Positions 34,411 to 43,098 of a DNA stretch of 43,150 nucleotides are shown piece after piece (the stretch's first letter is position 1; every line of letters begins with the position of its first letter). A model generated the notes under the pieces. It saw nothing but the letters and a program-made list of their open reading frames with translations. It searched no databases and was not told where the DNA came from. The translations under genes and the position numbers were made by a program. The DNA is taken from the NCBI GenBank assembly GCA_947252975.1, contig CAMXWX010000005.1, forward strand, positions 1-43,150, written 5' to 3'. The DNA comes from an uncultured Gardnerella sp. (GTDB taxonomy: Bacteria; Actinomycetota; Actinomycetes; Actinomycetales; Bifidobacteriaceae).

Positions 34411-36693
34411 ATGAAAGAATTGAACAACGCAACAAACGCTGCAAACAAACGCAACGCTGCAATAGACGGCATGCGCGCGATCGCAATTATTGGAATTGTA
34501 GCGTTCCACTTGCGTCCAATTGTATTCAACGGCGGCTTTTTAGGCGTAACAATGTTTCTTGTTATGGCAGGATACTTTAGCACCGTATCTTTGCTAAAAA
34601 TGTTCAGCGAGAATAACAATAAAAATTCGCATTTAGATGGCAACCAAGAAAGCCAGAAGAAAAAATCAAAACTTATTGCCTACTTTAAGTACTTGCTTAA
34701 ACGCATAAAACGAATATGGCCTTCTACGCTGGGCATTATTGCACTAAGCGCACCACTTATGTGGCTGTTTTCGCCAAGCCTTTTAACAAAGTTGCAATCA
34801 GATGCTCTAAGCGGAGCAACATTTAGCAGCAACATGGCGTATGTTTTGCGAAAAGTCTCGTATTTTGAGCAATCGGGGCTGCCTTCTCCTATTAAGCATT
34901 TGTGGTACTTAGGCCTTATTATGCAAATGTTTATTTGCTGGCCTATTATTCTATGCGCAATTCTTAAAATAGTTAAATCAAAGTTCGTGCGAATGCTTGT
35001 TACAGCAACGCTTGCGATTGTGTCTGCGCTTACAAACATTGCAATAACAATTCTTTATGGAGAAGGGCAAACCATTGCACGCGTGTACTACGCTTTAGAT
35101 ACACGCGCATGTGAATTCTTAATCGGCGCGATTCTAGCAATGTATTGCACGTGGTTTAGTGGAAAATCTGCTATAAAAATCATTTCAGACGCGTGCCGCT
35201 ACATTGTTGGAAGCAAAAGCGAAAAAGAACAAATTGAAAACCAAGAAAACGATTCGCAAAATGGCAAAAACAAAGGCAGACAGCCAATTTTAGAATCCAT
35301 TGTAGAATTTGCTGCACTAGCATTTATTTTATTCTGCTTTATTAAACAAGACGGACTAAAAACGTGGATTGTGTACGGCGGTTATGCACTTTTTGCAATA
35401 GTTTGCGCAATTTTAATGCACGCTTGCATGCTAAAAAACAACATTTGCGCAAAGATACTTGGCACTAGCGTGTTAAGCTACTTAGGCAAGAGATCTTTTG
35501 CGATTTATCTTGTTCATTTTCCTATACTCGAAGTCTTAAATCCTGCAACTAGAACAACGCATATAACGCTATTTGAGCAGATTTTGCAATGCGTGATTGT
35601 TGTTGCTGCAGGTGAAGTATTTTACAGAATTTTTGAAATGCCATTTGCAAGTAAATATATGACTTTTAGTGTTAACACAAAATCAGAGAATGCAAAAGAT
35701 AATTCGATGGATGATTCAAAAGATAATCCTATAGATGATTCTATAGATGAAAATAAAAACCTTGATCTTTCTAGCGATACTTTAAGCGTTAAAAGCAAAA
35801 ACATTCGACTTCCATTTGTTCTACGAAGAGTTGCAACTACTGTGTGCGCAATAGCGTGCATAGTACTAATTGCTGCGCCATTAAACTGGAACAGCATTGC
35901 GCAGGCGCGAGCAATACAATTAAGACCAGAACTAACGAGTCAAGAACAAAACAATAAAACTCATTCGCAAAATGGCAAGCAAAAGCCAGAGTCAGGCCAA
36001 AGCTCAAAGTCAAACAATAACTCAAACAACAAGACAAACACAAAGTCAAACAACAAATCAAATCAAAATCAAAAAAGAAAAGTGGGCGGAAAGCGCCAAA
36101 ATATAACAAAACAAATGCTTCCAACAAAGCCAAGCGCGCATAGAGTTCTAAACCCAATCGCAGAAAAAGTGCCAGCAAACATAAACACAAAACCTTGGAA
36201 AATTGACTCAAAACAAGACGTTTGCACGGCAGACATAACAATGGTTGGAGACTCAGTAACCGAAGGCGCAAAACCGTACCTTATAAAAGCTCTACCAAAC
36301 GCTTGGATTGACGGAAAAGTTAGCAGGCAGATTTTCCACGGTGCCGAAGACTACCAAAAAGACATAGCAGAAAAACACCCTGGAAGTGTTGTAATCTACG
36401 AACTTGGAACCAACGGGCCGCCTAGAGACGAGTCAGTTTTACAAAACATGGTGAATATTACTGGCGGAAAGCCCGTGTACTTTGTAACAACTCGCGTGCC
36501 GCAACCTTGGCAAGACGAGACGAACGCAAAATTGCGCGCATTTGCATCAAAGCGTAAAAACGTTGGAATTATTGACTGGAATGGCACGAGTGCAGGTCAT
36601 AGCGAGTTTCTAACTGACGACGGAATACACTTAACACCTATTGGCGGACCACAATACGCACGAATGATACGACTAGCAGTGTGCGGCGGATGA
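34411..36693 (+). CDS. Membrane acyltransferase fused to an SGNH hydrolase domain (OatA-like)
   Basis: A 760-residue fusion. Residues about 10-420 form an acyltransferase-3 domain with some ten transmembrane helices, starting AIDGMRAIAIIGIVAFHL, where the His after IVAF is the family catalytic His. A Lys/Asn/Gln/Ser-rich linker (about 510-565) leads to an extracellular SGNH hydrolase-like domain: GDS with Ser615 in MVGDSVTEG, the Asn in GTNG and Asp737/His740 in DDGIHLTP. OatA-type enzymes acetylate peptidoglycan muramic acid or other glycans using this design. The target here is inferred. It precedes zwf by 47 bp but is functionally unrelated. Confidence 0.9.
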   Translation: MKELNNATNAANKRNAAIDGMRAIAIIGIVAFHLRPIVFNGGFLGVTMFLVMAGYFSTVSLLKMFSENNNKNSHLDGNQESQKKKSKLIAYFKYLLKRIKRIWPSTLGIIALSAPLMWLFSPSLLTKLQSDALSGATFSSNMAYVLRKVSYFEQSGLPSPIKHLWYLGLIMQMFICWPIILCAILKIVKSKFVRMLVTATLAIVSALTNIAITILYGEGQTIARVYYALDTRACEFLIGAILAMYCTWFSGKSAIKIISDACRYIVGSKSEKEQIENQENDSQNGKNKGRQPILESIVEFAALAFILFCFIKQDGLKTWIVYGGYALFAIVCAILMHACMLKNNICAKILGTSVLSYLGKRSFAIYLVHFPILEVLNPATRTTHITLFEQILQCVIVVAAGEVFYRIFEMPFASKYMTFSVNTKSENAKDNSMDDSKDNPIDDSIDENKNLDLSSDTLSVKSKNIRLPFVLRRVATTVCAIACIVLIAAPLNWNSIAQARAIQLRPELTSQEQNNKTHSQNGKQKPESGQSSKSNNNSNNKTNTKSNNKSNQNQKRKVGGKRQNITKQMLPTKPSAHRVLNPIAEKVPANINTKPWKIDSKQDVCTADITMVGDSVTEGAKPYLIKALPNAWIDGKVSRQIFHGAEDYQKDIAEKHPGSVVIYELGTNGPPRDESVLQNMVNITGGKPVYFVTTRVPQPWQDETNAKLRAFASKRKNVGIIDWNGTSAGHSEFLTDDGIHLTPIGGPQYARMIRLAVCGG

Positions 36694-36704
36694 CTTGCGA
36701 CTAG
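36694..36704. repeat. CTTGCGACTAG element after the acyltransferase stop
   Basis: The word follows the TGA (36691-36693) directly. An identical copy lies inside zwf at 36836-36846. Confidence 0.55.
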
Positions 36705-36740
36705 CAAAACAAACCGCCCAAATCACGTCAAAATATTACG

Positions 36741-38330
36741 ATGGTATATATGAGTGAGTTAATAACCCCATTTTCCCAAAGCAATAAGGGCGATTCGATT
36801 GCAGATTGGAAGAATCCTCTGCGAGACCCGCGCGACTTGCGACTAGCTAAAATCGCAGGACCGTGCAGCCTTGTTATATTTGGAATCACGGGCGATTTAG
36901 CTAGAAAAAAGCTAATGCCAGCCGTATACGATTTAGCAAATCGCGGACTTTTGCCTCCTGGCTTTGGCCTTACGGGATTCGCCAGACGCGACTGGACAGA
37001 TGAGCATTTTGTAAACTTTGTGCGAGAAAATATTCAACAGCATTGCCGTACGCCATTTTGCGAATCCACTTGGATTAATCTTGCAAAAGGCATACGTTTT
37101 GTTCGCGGAACATTCGACGACGCAAGCGCTTTCGAGCGATTAAGCAAAACCGTAAGCGAACTAGACAGAGATCGCGGAACTCGCGGAAATCACGCGTTCT
37201 ACATGTCGGTTCCGCCATCCAGCTTCCCTGTTGTAGCGCAGCAATTGGCTGCATCGGGGCTTTCACACTCCTCCGAAAACGCATGGCGACGAGTGATAAT
37301 CGAAAAACCATTTGGCCACGATTTAGCAAGCGCACAAGAGCTGGATCGCGTAGTTTCCGAGGTTTTTGACCCTAATTCCGTGTTCCGCATAGACCACTAT
37401 TTAGGCAAAGAAACTGTGCAAAATCTGCTTGCTTTGCGCTTTGCAAACGCAATGTATGAGCCAATTTGGAACGCTAATTATGTTGACCACGTGCAAATCA
37501 CTATGGCAGAAGACATTGGCATAGGTGGCAGAGCTGGATATTATGACGGCATTGGCGCTGCGCGAGATGTTATTCAAAACCACTTACTTCAACTAATGGC
37601 ACTCACCGCTATGGAAGAGCCTGTAAGCTTTAGTGCTAGCGATTTAACAGCAGAAAAAACTAAAGTCTTGTCTGCTATACGCCTGCCTAAAGATTTGTGC
37701 GCAAACACTGCAAGAGGCCAATACGCAGAAGGCTGGCAGGGGTCATATAAGGCTATTGGATATTTGCAAGAGCAAGGAATTAGCCCAGATAGCACTACAG
37801 AAACGTATGCTGCTGTGCGATTAGACGTAGACACTCGCCGATGGGCTGGAGTGCCATTCTACTTGCGAACTGGCAAGCGCTTAGGCAAGCGCGTTACAGA
37901 GATTGCTGTGATTTTTAAGCGAGCTCCACACTTACCTTTTGAGACTACTGCTGTTCGCGAACTTGGTAGCAATGCGATTGTGATTCGTGTGCAACCAGAC
38001 GAAGGCGTAACAATGCGATTTGGCGCAAAAGTGCCAGGCGGAACGTCTATGGAAGTTCGCGATGTTTCTATGGACTTTAGCTATGGAAGGTCTTTTACAG
38101 AAAACTCTCCAGAAGCCTACGAGCGCCTTATTTTAGACGTTTTGCTTGGCGAGCCACCGCTTTTCCCAACAACGCAAGAAGTTGATTTAAGCTGGAAAAT
38201 TTTGGATCCGATTGAAGATTTTTGGGCTTCTCTTAACACGCGTCCGCAACCATACCGCGCTGGAACGTGGGGGCCTGAAGAGGCAGATCAAATGCTTGCG
38301 CGCGATAATCGCCATTGGAGGCTGCCATGA
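36741..38330 (+). CDS. zwf: Glucose-6-phosphate 1-dehydrogenase
   Basis: First enzyme of the oxidative pentose phosphate pathway: glucose-6-phosphate to 6-phosphogluconolactone, making NADPH. 529 residues. Seen are the nucleotide-binding GITGDLARKKLMPAVYDL (about 50-67) and the active-site RIDHYLGKE near 215. The start could be ATG 36741 or ATG 36750; neither has a strong ribosome site. The stop overlaps the start of opcA in an ATGA, so the two are translationally coupled, matching the need for OpcA in assembling actinobacterial G6PDH. Confidence 0.97.
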   Translation: MVYMSELITPFSQSNKGDSIADWKNPLRDPRDLRLAKIAGPCSLVIFGITGDLARKKLMPAVYDLANRGLLPPGFGLTGFARRDWTDEHFVNFVRENIQQHCRTPFCESTWINLAKGIRFVRGTFDDASAFERLSKTVSELDRDRGTRGNHAFYMSVPPSSFPVVAQQLAASGLSHSSENAWRRVIIEKPFGHDLASAQELDRVVSEVFDPNSVFRIDHYLGKETVQNLLALRFANAMYEPIWNANYVDHVQITMAEDIGIGGRAGYYDGIGAARDVIQNHLLQLMALTAMEEPVSFSASDLTAEKTKVLSAIRLPKDLCANTARGQYAEGWQGSYKAIGYLQEQGISPDSTTETYAAVRLDVDTRRWAGVPFYLRTGKRLGKRVTEIAVIFKRAPHLPFETTAVRELGSNAIVIRVQPDEGVTMRFGAKVPGGTSMEVRDVSMDFSYGRSFTENSPEAYERLILDVLLGEPPLFPTTQEVDLSWKILDPIEDFWASLNTRPQPYRAGTWGPEEADQMLARDNRHWRLP

Positions 38331-39316
38331 TTATTAATCTTCCTAACACAAACACGTCTAAAATCTCCGCAAAAATCGACGAGCTTCACGAAGAACGAGG
38401 CGAATCCGCAACTGGACGCGTACTCACTCTTCTTATTGACACCACTCTTAAAGAGCTTGAAAACGCACTGGGCGCAGCAAATGCAGCTAGCCGCGAGCAC
38501 CCTTGCAGAGTTATCGCGATTGTTCGCGATTGGCAAAGCGCTAATGCAAGTTTGCATAATCAAAATCAAGACAATCAAGAAAATCAAGAAGAAGAAACGC
38601 CGAACTTAGACGCTCAAGTGCGATTTGGCGCAGATGCTGGAGCAGGCGAAATCATTATTCTCTACCCACATAATGACCTTGTTCGCCACCCAGATACGCT
38701 TGTTATTCCGCTTCTTGTTCCAGACGCGCCTATTGTTGCATGGTGGCCTACAAATTCTCCCGAAAATCCTGCTAAAGACTTGCTTGGAGCTATGGCAAGC
38801 AGCAGAATCACAGACGCTCAACGCGCCAGCAACACTCTTGAAACTGTACAAAATCTGCGAAAAAACTGGTCTTCTAAAGACGTTGATCTTTCTTGGACTC
38901 GCATTACGTCTTGGCGTGCAATGCTGGCTTCTATGCTTGATCAACCGCCTCACTTGCCGATTCTTAGCGTTAAAGTTAGCGGCCCTAAGCATTACGTTCC
39001 ACTGCATTTGCTTGCGCAATGGCTAAAAATCTCACTTAATGTTCCTGTAGAAATTGTTGAAGATTCAAGCGCGAATGCAATTACGGAAGTAAGTCTTAAG
39101 CGGCAAGATGGCGAGCTTTCGCTTGTGCGACCTTCCGGCAGCAGCCAAGCAATAATAAGTCTCCCTGGGCAAGCTTCTCAGCCTATTTCTATGCCGATTC
39201 GTTCTTTACAAGACTGTTTAAGTGAAGAATTACGCAGAATTGACCCAGACGAGATTTATGCGCAGCTTATTCACGCAAATTGTTGCACAATGCAGAGTAA
39301 CGAACTTGCAAGATAA
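38327..39316 (+). CDS. opcA: Glucose-6-phosphate dehydrogenase assembly protein
   Basis: OpcA family protein of 329 residues, required for multimerisation or redox control of Zwf in actinobacteria and cyanobacteria. Family segments are VLTLLIDTT near the N-terminus, IVAWWPTNSPENPAKDLLG, and DLSWTRITSWRAMLASMLD. The ATG at 38327 lies in the overlap with the zwf stop and is preceded by GGAGG about five bases upstream. It sits in the order zwf-opcA-pgl, as in many Actinobacteria. There are no catalytic motifs; it is a chaperone-like partner. Confidence 0.94.
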   Translation: MIINLPNTNTSKISAKIDELHEERGESATGRVLTLLIDTTLKELENALGAANAASREHPCRVIAIVRDWQSANASLHNQNQDNQENQEEETPNLDAQVRFGADAGAGEIIILYPHNDLVRHPDTLVIPLLVPDAPIVAWWPTNSPENPAKDLLGAMASSRITDAQRASNTLETVQNLRKNWSSKDVDLSWTRITSWRAMLASMLDQPPHLPILSVKVSGPKHYVPLHLLAQWLKISLNVPVEIVEDSSANAITEVSLKRQDGELSLVRPSGSSQAIISLPGQASQPISMPIRSLQDCLSEELRRIDPDEIYAQLIHANCCTMQSNELAR

Positions 39317-39358
39317 CGAACTCTAATACAACAAGTAAAAGTAATAAAAGGATTCATT

Positions 39359-40180
39359 ATGGCTGAAGATTTTAGATTTGCGCATAACGCAACAGTGTAC
39401 GGCTACGACAATCAAGATATTTTAGCTGCTGTTGCTGCACAAAAATTTGTAACTTTGATTATGCAATGGCAGAACAATGTTGAAAATCTTAATAAGCCAT
39501 TCCATCTTTTGCTAACAGGTGGAACAGATTCGATTCGCATGTTTCAAATGTTAGCTAGCAATCCGTTACTTCCAGCAATCAACTGGTCTAATGTGCATAT
39601 TTGGTGGGCAGATGAGCGTTTTGTAGCTTATAGCAGCGACGATCGCAATGCGCGCAAGGCTCGCGAGCTACTTCTTAGCATGCTTAGCGATCACAAAGTT
39701 TTGCAGGAGTCTCATATTCACGAAATGCCTGCAGATGAGCGCAATGCGCAAGAAGTGGCAAATGCTAGCGATGCTGAAAATGACGCTATTTTAGATGCGG
39801 CAGCACGCGATTACGAAGAAGAGATTATAGGATTACTTGGGCCAGAGCCTCACTTTGATTTGGCGATTCTTGGCATGGGGCCAGACGCACATATGGCTTC
39901 TCTTTTCCCAGGATTGCCGCAAATTCACAATCGCGATCGCATAGTTTTAGGTGTGAATCACTCCCCTAAGCAGCCGCCAATGCGATTAACGCTTAGCGCA
40001 CCCGTTCTGGCTCATAGCCGCCGCACTTGGTTCTTAACTGCTGGCGAGCAAAAAGGAAAAGCTTTAATGAACGCGCTTTCTGGAAGCAATAACCCAGACT
40101 ATCCTGCTTCCTTTGCTAACGGAAGTGAAGAAATCGCATGGCTAACCACCGCAGAAACATTGCAAGCAGCAATCCAGTAA
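39359..40180 (+). CDS. pgl: 6-phosphogluconolactonase
   Basis: Second step of the pathway: hydrolyses 6-phosphoglucono-lactone. 273 residues of the DevB/SOL family related to glucosamine-6-phosphate deaminase. Conserved are LLTGGTDSIRMF (here TDS replaces the more usual GGSTP), VHIWWADERFV, LAILGMGPDAHMASLFPG and RLTLSAPVLAHSRRTWFLTAG. AAGGA six bases before the ATG supports the start. It follows opcA by 42 bp and ends before a convergent gnd. Confidence 0.94.
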   Translation: MAEDFRFAHNATVYGYDNQDILAAVAAQKFVTLIMQWQNNVENLNKPFHLLLTGGTDSIRMFQMLASNPLLPAINWSNVHIWWADERFVAYSSDDRNARKARELLLSMLSDHKVLQESHIHEMPADERNAQEVANASDAENDAILDAAARDYEEEIIGLLGPEPHFDLAILGMGPDAHMASLFPGLPQIHNRDRIVLGVNHSPKQPPMRLTLSAPVLAHSRRTWFLTAGEQKGKALMNALSGSNNPDYPASFANGSEEIAWLTTAETLQAAIQ

Positions 40181-40227
40181 TCTGCATAGCCTTCTAACAT
40201 CGTGCATAATATTTAGAACAATAAAAT

Positions 40228-40259
40228 ACAGGCCTATGCATAATAACGCAGAGGCCTGT
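40228..40259 (-). terminator. Intrinsic terminator of gnd
   Basis: Twelve-base-pair stem with one mismatch, ACAGGCCTATGC (40228-40239) / GCAGAGGCCTGT (40248-40259), followed on the minus strand by ATTTTATTG. It is shared by the convergent pgl and gnd genes. Confidence 0.85.
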
Positions 40260-40280
40260 TAGTTCTAAAGATTATTTGAT

Positions 40281-41741
40281 TTAATCTTGCTTTACTTCTG
40301 GGCGATTAGGATCTGCCCACAAAGTGTGAAATACTCCTGGCTCGTCAATGCGTCCGTATGTGTGCGCGCCGAAGAAATCGCGCTGAGCTTGAATAAGCGA
40401 TGCTGGCAAACGCTTTGATCGCAAGCCATCATAATATGCAAGCAAACTGGAGAATGCTGGAACAGGCACACCATGCTCCACTGCGCGCGCAATAACACGG
40501 CGCCAAGCAGCTTGCGACTTTTCAATAGCATCCTTAAAGTACGGCGCAAAAAGCAAGGAAACACTTGCCTGCCCAGATTCAAATGCCTCGGAAACGCGGT
40601 TTAAGAATTGCGCGCGAATAATGCATCCGCCGCGCCAAATGCGAGCAACACCAGCCTGGTCAATCTTCCAATCATGCTCAATTGCAGCAGCAGCAATCTC
40701 GTCAAATCCTTGCGCATAAGAAACAATCTTAGAAGCGTACAAAGCTTGGCGAATATCCTCAATAAATGCCTTACGCTCAGAATCGCTAAAATCAAAATGC
40801 ATATCTGGACCAGTCAAACCCTGGTTTTCTGCAGCTTCACGCAAAGCAACCTGGCTTGAAAGTCCGCGAGCGAACACAGCTTCTGCAATACCAGTTACAG
40901 GGATTCCAAGCGAAAGCGCAGATTGCACAGTCCAAGTACCCGTGCCCTTCATTCCAGCGTGGTCTACCATCATCTCCACCAAAGGCTTACCAGTCTTAGC
41001 GTCTTTCTGGCGAAGCACATCCGCCGTAATCTCAATCAAATAAGAATCAAGCTCGCCCTTGTTCCACTCGCTAAACACATCTGCAATATCTTCGGACTTC
41101 ATGCCCAAACCGCGAAGCATTAAATCGTAGCTTTCGGCAATAAGTTGCATATCGGAGTACTCAATGCCGTTGTGAACCATCTTTACAAAGTGACCAGCAC
41201 CATCGGTGCCAATATGCGTTACGCAAGGCTCGCCTTCTGCAACGGCTGCAATCGACTTTAGAATAGGACCAAGCGTTTTCCAAGATTCTTCCGTGCCTCC
41301 TGGCATCATCGAAGGACCGCGAAGCGCACCTTCTTCTCCGCCAGAAACACCGCAACCAACGTAGTGAAGGCCGCGCGCGCGAATGTTTTTCTCTCGGCGA
41401 ATCGTGTCTTCAAAGTAGGAGTTTCCGCCGTCAACAATAATATCTCCTGGCTCCATAGCATTTGCAAGCTCTTCAATAACAGCATCTGTAGGAGCGCCAG
41501 CTTTTACCATAATGATTGCAGTGCGTGGGCGCTTAAGCGAAGCAACAAATTCTTCAACGGTTTTAGCAGGAACGAAAGCACCTTCGCTGCCGTGCTCATT
41601 CATCAAGGTTTCTGTGCGCGAATAATGACGATTATAAACAGCAACAGTATTTCCGTGATGCGCAAGATTACGCGCTAAATTCGATCCCATTGCAGCCAAG
41701 CCAACAACGCCAATATTTGCTCTAGCTTGAGTTTCCGCCAT
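40281..41741 (-). CDS. gnd: 6-phosphogluconate dehydrogenase (decarboxylating)
   Basis: Third enzyme of the oxidative pentose phosphate branch: 6-phosphogluconate to ribulose 5-phosphate, CO2 and NADPH. 486 residues, the long homodimer type. N-terminal Rossmann motif GVVGLAAMGSNLARNLAHHG, the VDGGNSYFEDT loop, the substrate motif GVSGGEEGALRGPSMMPGG and catalytic HNGIEYSDMQ. GAGG before the ATG at 41741 supports the start. It faces the zwf-opcA-pgl operon, so all three oxidative steps are clustered. Confidence 0.97.
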   Translation of the reverse strand: MAETQARANIGVVGLAAMGSNLARNLAHHGNTVAVYNRHYSRTETLMNEHGSEGAFVPAKTVEEFVASLKRPRTAIIMVKAGAPTDAVIEELANAMEPGDIIVDGGNSYFEDTIRREKNIRARGLHYVGCGVSGGEEGALRGPSMMPGGTEESWKTLGPILKSIAAVAEGEPCVTHIGTDGAGHFVKMVHNGIEYSDMQLIAESYDLMLRGLGMKSEDIADVFSEWNKGELDSYLIEITADVLRQKDAKTGKPLVEMMVDHAGMKGTGTWTVQSALSLGIPVTGIAEAVFARGLSSQVALREAAENQGLTGPDMHFDFSDSERKAFIEDIRQALYASKIVSYAQGFDEIAAAAIEHDWKIDQAGVARIWRGGCIIRAQFLNRVSEAFESGQASVSLLFAPYFKDAIEKSQAAWRRVIARAVEHGVPVPAFSSLLAYYDGLRSKRLPASLIQAQRDFFGAHTYGRIDEPGVFHTLWADPNRPEVKQD

Positions 41742-41758
41742 TTTGCACCTCTATCTTT

Positions 41759-41788
41759 TAATATTTATAACAGTAATATTTATAACCG
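41759..41788. repeat. 15-bp near-perfect tandem duplication upstream of gnd
   Basis: TAATATTTATAACAG (41759-41773) and TAATATTTATAACCG (41774-41788) differ at one base. The pair begins 18 bp upstream of the gnd start codon. Confidence 0.85.
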
Positions 41789-42178
41789 TTTTATTATTTT
41801 ATGATTGTTTTATTTTTAACACTTAATCAATCAAAACACACTTTTTAAAGTTTATCGTTTTATATGCACAAGCGTTTTTGTTGCGATCACAAGGCGTACT
41901 GCATAGCTCGCGCATTAATGGCAATTTTGTGATAAAGATTACATTTTTACTTTTATTAGTCACTATTTAGAAAGCGTAAATACCGCTTAAATCTTATAGA
42001 CACGCGTGATAGCCAAAATTTGGACACACTAAATATAGGGATTATCCATACAACACGCCACTACAAATAGTGTTAAGTGGTAGTAGACTGTTAAATCGTG
42101 CCCAAAAGCACAAACTTAAATAATCATAAAGAAAAAGCGTTAAATACGCACAATACACACAACGAAGGGAGACGAACC
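41789..42178. other. gnd-nrdH divergent spacer
   Basis: No gene is seen. The right part (42020-42073) holds the nrd promoter and NrdR-like boxes. The left part is AT-rich and must hold the gnd promoter; no clear motif is seen there. Confidence 0.6.
42020..42073 (+). promoter_or_regulatory. nrd promoter with two NrdR-like boxes
   Basis: TTGGAC (42020-42025) and TATCCA (42043-42048) are 17 bp apart. The box CACACTAAATATAGGG (42025-42040) fills the spacer and a second box, CCACTACAAATAGTGT (42058-42073), lies downstream. Both resemble the NrdR consensus ACACTATATATAGTGT and their centres are 33 bp apart, about three helical turns, as NrdR pairs usually are. TTATCCATA at 42042-42050 is one base from a DnaA box. 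NrdR itself is not in the window. Confidence 0.65.
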
Positions 42179-42430
42179 GTGACTATTACAGTTTTCACAA
42201 AGCCACATTGCCCACAGTGCGATGCCACAAAGCGTCAATTCACTAAGCTAGGCGTGAATTTTGAAACAGTAGATTTAACTCAAAGCCCTTCTACTTTAGA
42301 CCAATTGCGCGCTGCAGGATATCGCCAAGCGCCAGTGGTGATTACTCCAAACTCGTCGTGGAGTGGGTATCGCCCAGATTTGATTGCACAAATCGCAAGC
42401 CAACTAGAAGACGAAAATAAAAACGATTAA
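42179..42430 (+). CDS. nrdH: Glutaredoxin-like NrdH redoxin
   Basis: An 83-residue thioredoxin-fold protein that donates electrons to class Ib ribonucleotide reductase. Redox motif CPQC in TVFTKPHCPQCDATKRQF, and the C-terminal SSWSGYRPDLI, in which W-S-G-Y/F-R-P-D is typical of NrdH. The GTG at 42179 is preferred because AAGGGAG lies eight bases upstream and it begins the domain directly. The open frame continues back to 42098 but adds only unrelated residues. It is first in the nrdHIE order. Confidence 0.93.
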   Translation: MTITVFTKPHCPQCDATKRQFTKLGVNFETVDLTQSPSTLDQLRAAGYRQAPVVITPNSSWSGYRPDLIAQIASQLEDENKND

Positions 42431-42438
42431 AACGATTA
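42419..42438. repeat. 9-bp tandem duplication at the nrdH stop
   Basis: AAACGATTA occurs twice in tandem, the first copy containing the TAA stop of nrdH (42428-42430). Confidence 0.8.
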
Positions 42439-42496
42439 AAGCAATCAACAATAAGCAAGATACGCAAAATAATCAAAGCAATCAAGAAGTATAAAA

Positions 42497-42988
42497 ATGT
42501 GTGATCAAGAAAATATGTCACAACCAAGCGAACCAGAAGCGCGCGCACAAGGCGAATCAATCGGAGCTGTAGTTTATTTTTCTTCCGTCTCCGAAAACAC
42601 ACTACGATTCGTGAAAAATTGCGATTTTCCAAGCAGCAATGTGAACGTGTATCGCATACCGCTTCGTCCAAAAGAACCAGAATTGCACGTTCGCGAACCA
42701 TACGTTTTGATTGTGCCAACTTACGGCGGCGGAAATATTAAGAAAGCAATACCAATGCAAGTGCGCAAATTCCTAAACAATCGCGAAAATCGTTCGTTTA
42801 TTCGCGGCGTAATATCTTCTGGAAATACGAATTTTGGAGACGCATATTGCGCTGCAGGCGGTCAAATCGCTGGAAAATGCGCAATTCCAAACATGTATTC
42901 GTTTGAGCTTACGGGAACTGCAGAAGACATAGAAAAAGTAGCGCAGGGAATACCAAGATTTTTAAGGCAATTAAAAGAAACAGAATAA
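42497..42988 (+). CDS. nrdI: NrdI flavodoxin-like protein
   Basis: A 163-residue flavodoxin-like protein that generates the oxidant for assembling the dimanganese-tyrosyl radical cofactor of class Ib ribonucleotide reductase (NrdF). Family motifs are VVYFSSVSENTLRFV (phosphate-binding loop), YVLIVPTYGGG and RGVISSGNTNFGDAYC. About 20 residues precede the core, rich in Ser/Glu/Pro; the ATG at 42497 has only a weak AAGAAG-type site, and an internal start (Met7) cannot be excluded. It follows nrdH by 66 bp. Confidence 0.93.
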   Translation: MCDQENMSQPSEPEARAQGESIGAVVYFSSVSENTLRFVKNCDFPSSNVNVYRIPLRPKEPELHVREPYVLIVPTYGGGNIKKAIPMQVRKFLNNRENRSFIRGVISSGNTNFGDAYCAAGGQIAGKCAIPNMYSFELTGTAEDIEKVAQGIPRFLRQLKETE

Positions 42989-42991
42989 ACG

Positions 42992-43025
42992 AAATAAACA
43001 AAAACAACAAATAAACAAAAACAAC
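42992..43025. repeat. 17-bp tandem duplication between nrdI and the next gene
   Basis: AAATAAACAAAAACAAC is exactly repeated at 42992-43008 and 43009-43025, then AAATA. It begins four bases after the nrdI stop. Confidence 0.95.
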
Positions 43026-43098
43026 AAATACAGCACATAAATAAAATCAATCAGCGTTTGAAAAGCAAAAACAACGCACGAAGAAAGGAATAAAACCC

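Noticed and set aside
34265..34509. Cys-rich minus-strand frames before the acyltransferase
   Set aside because: They arise from the ACAACAAA-type tandem repeats read on the other strand and have no start signal.
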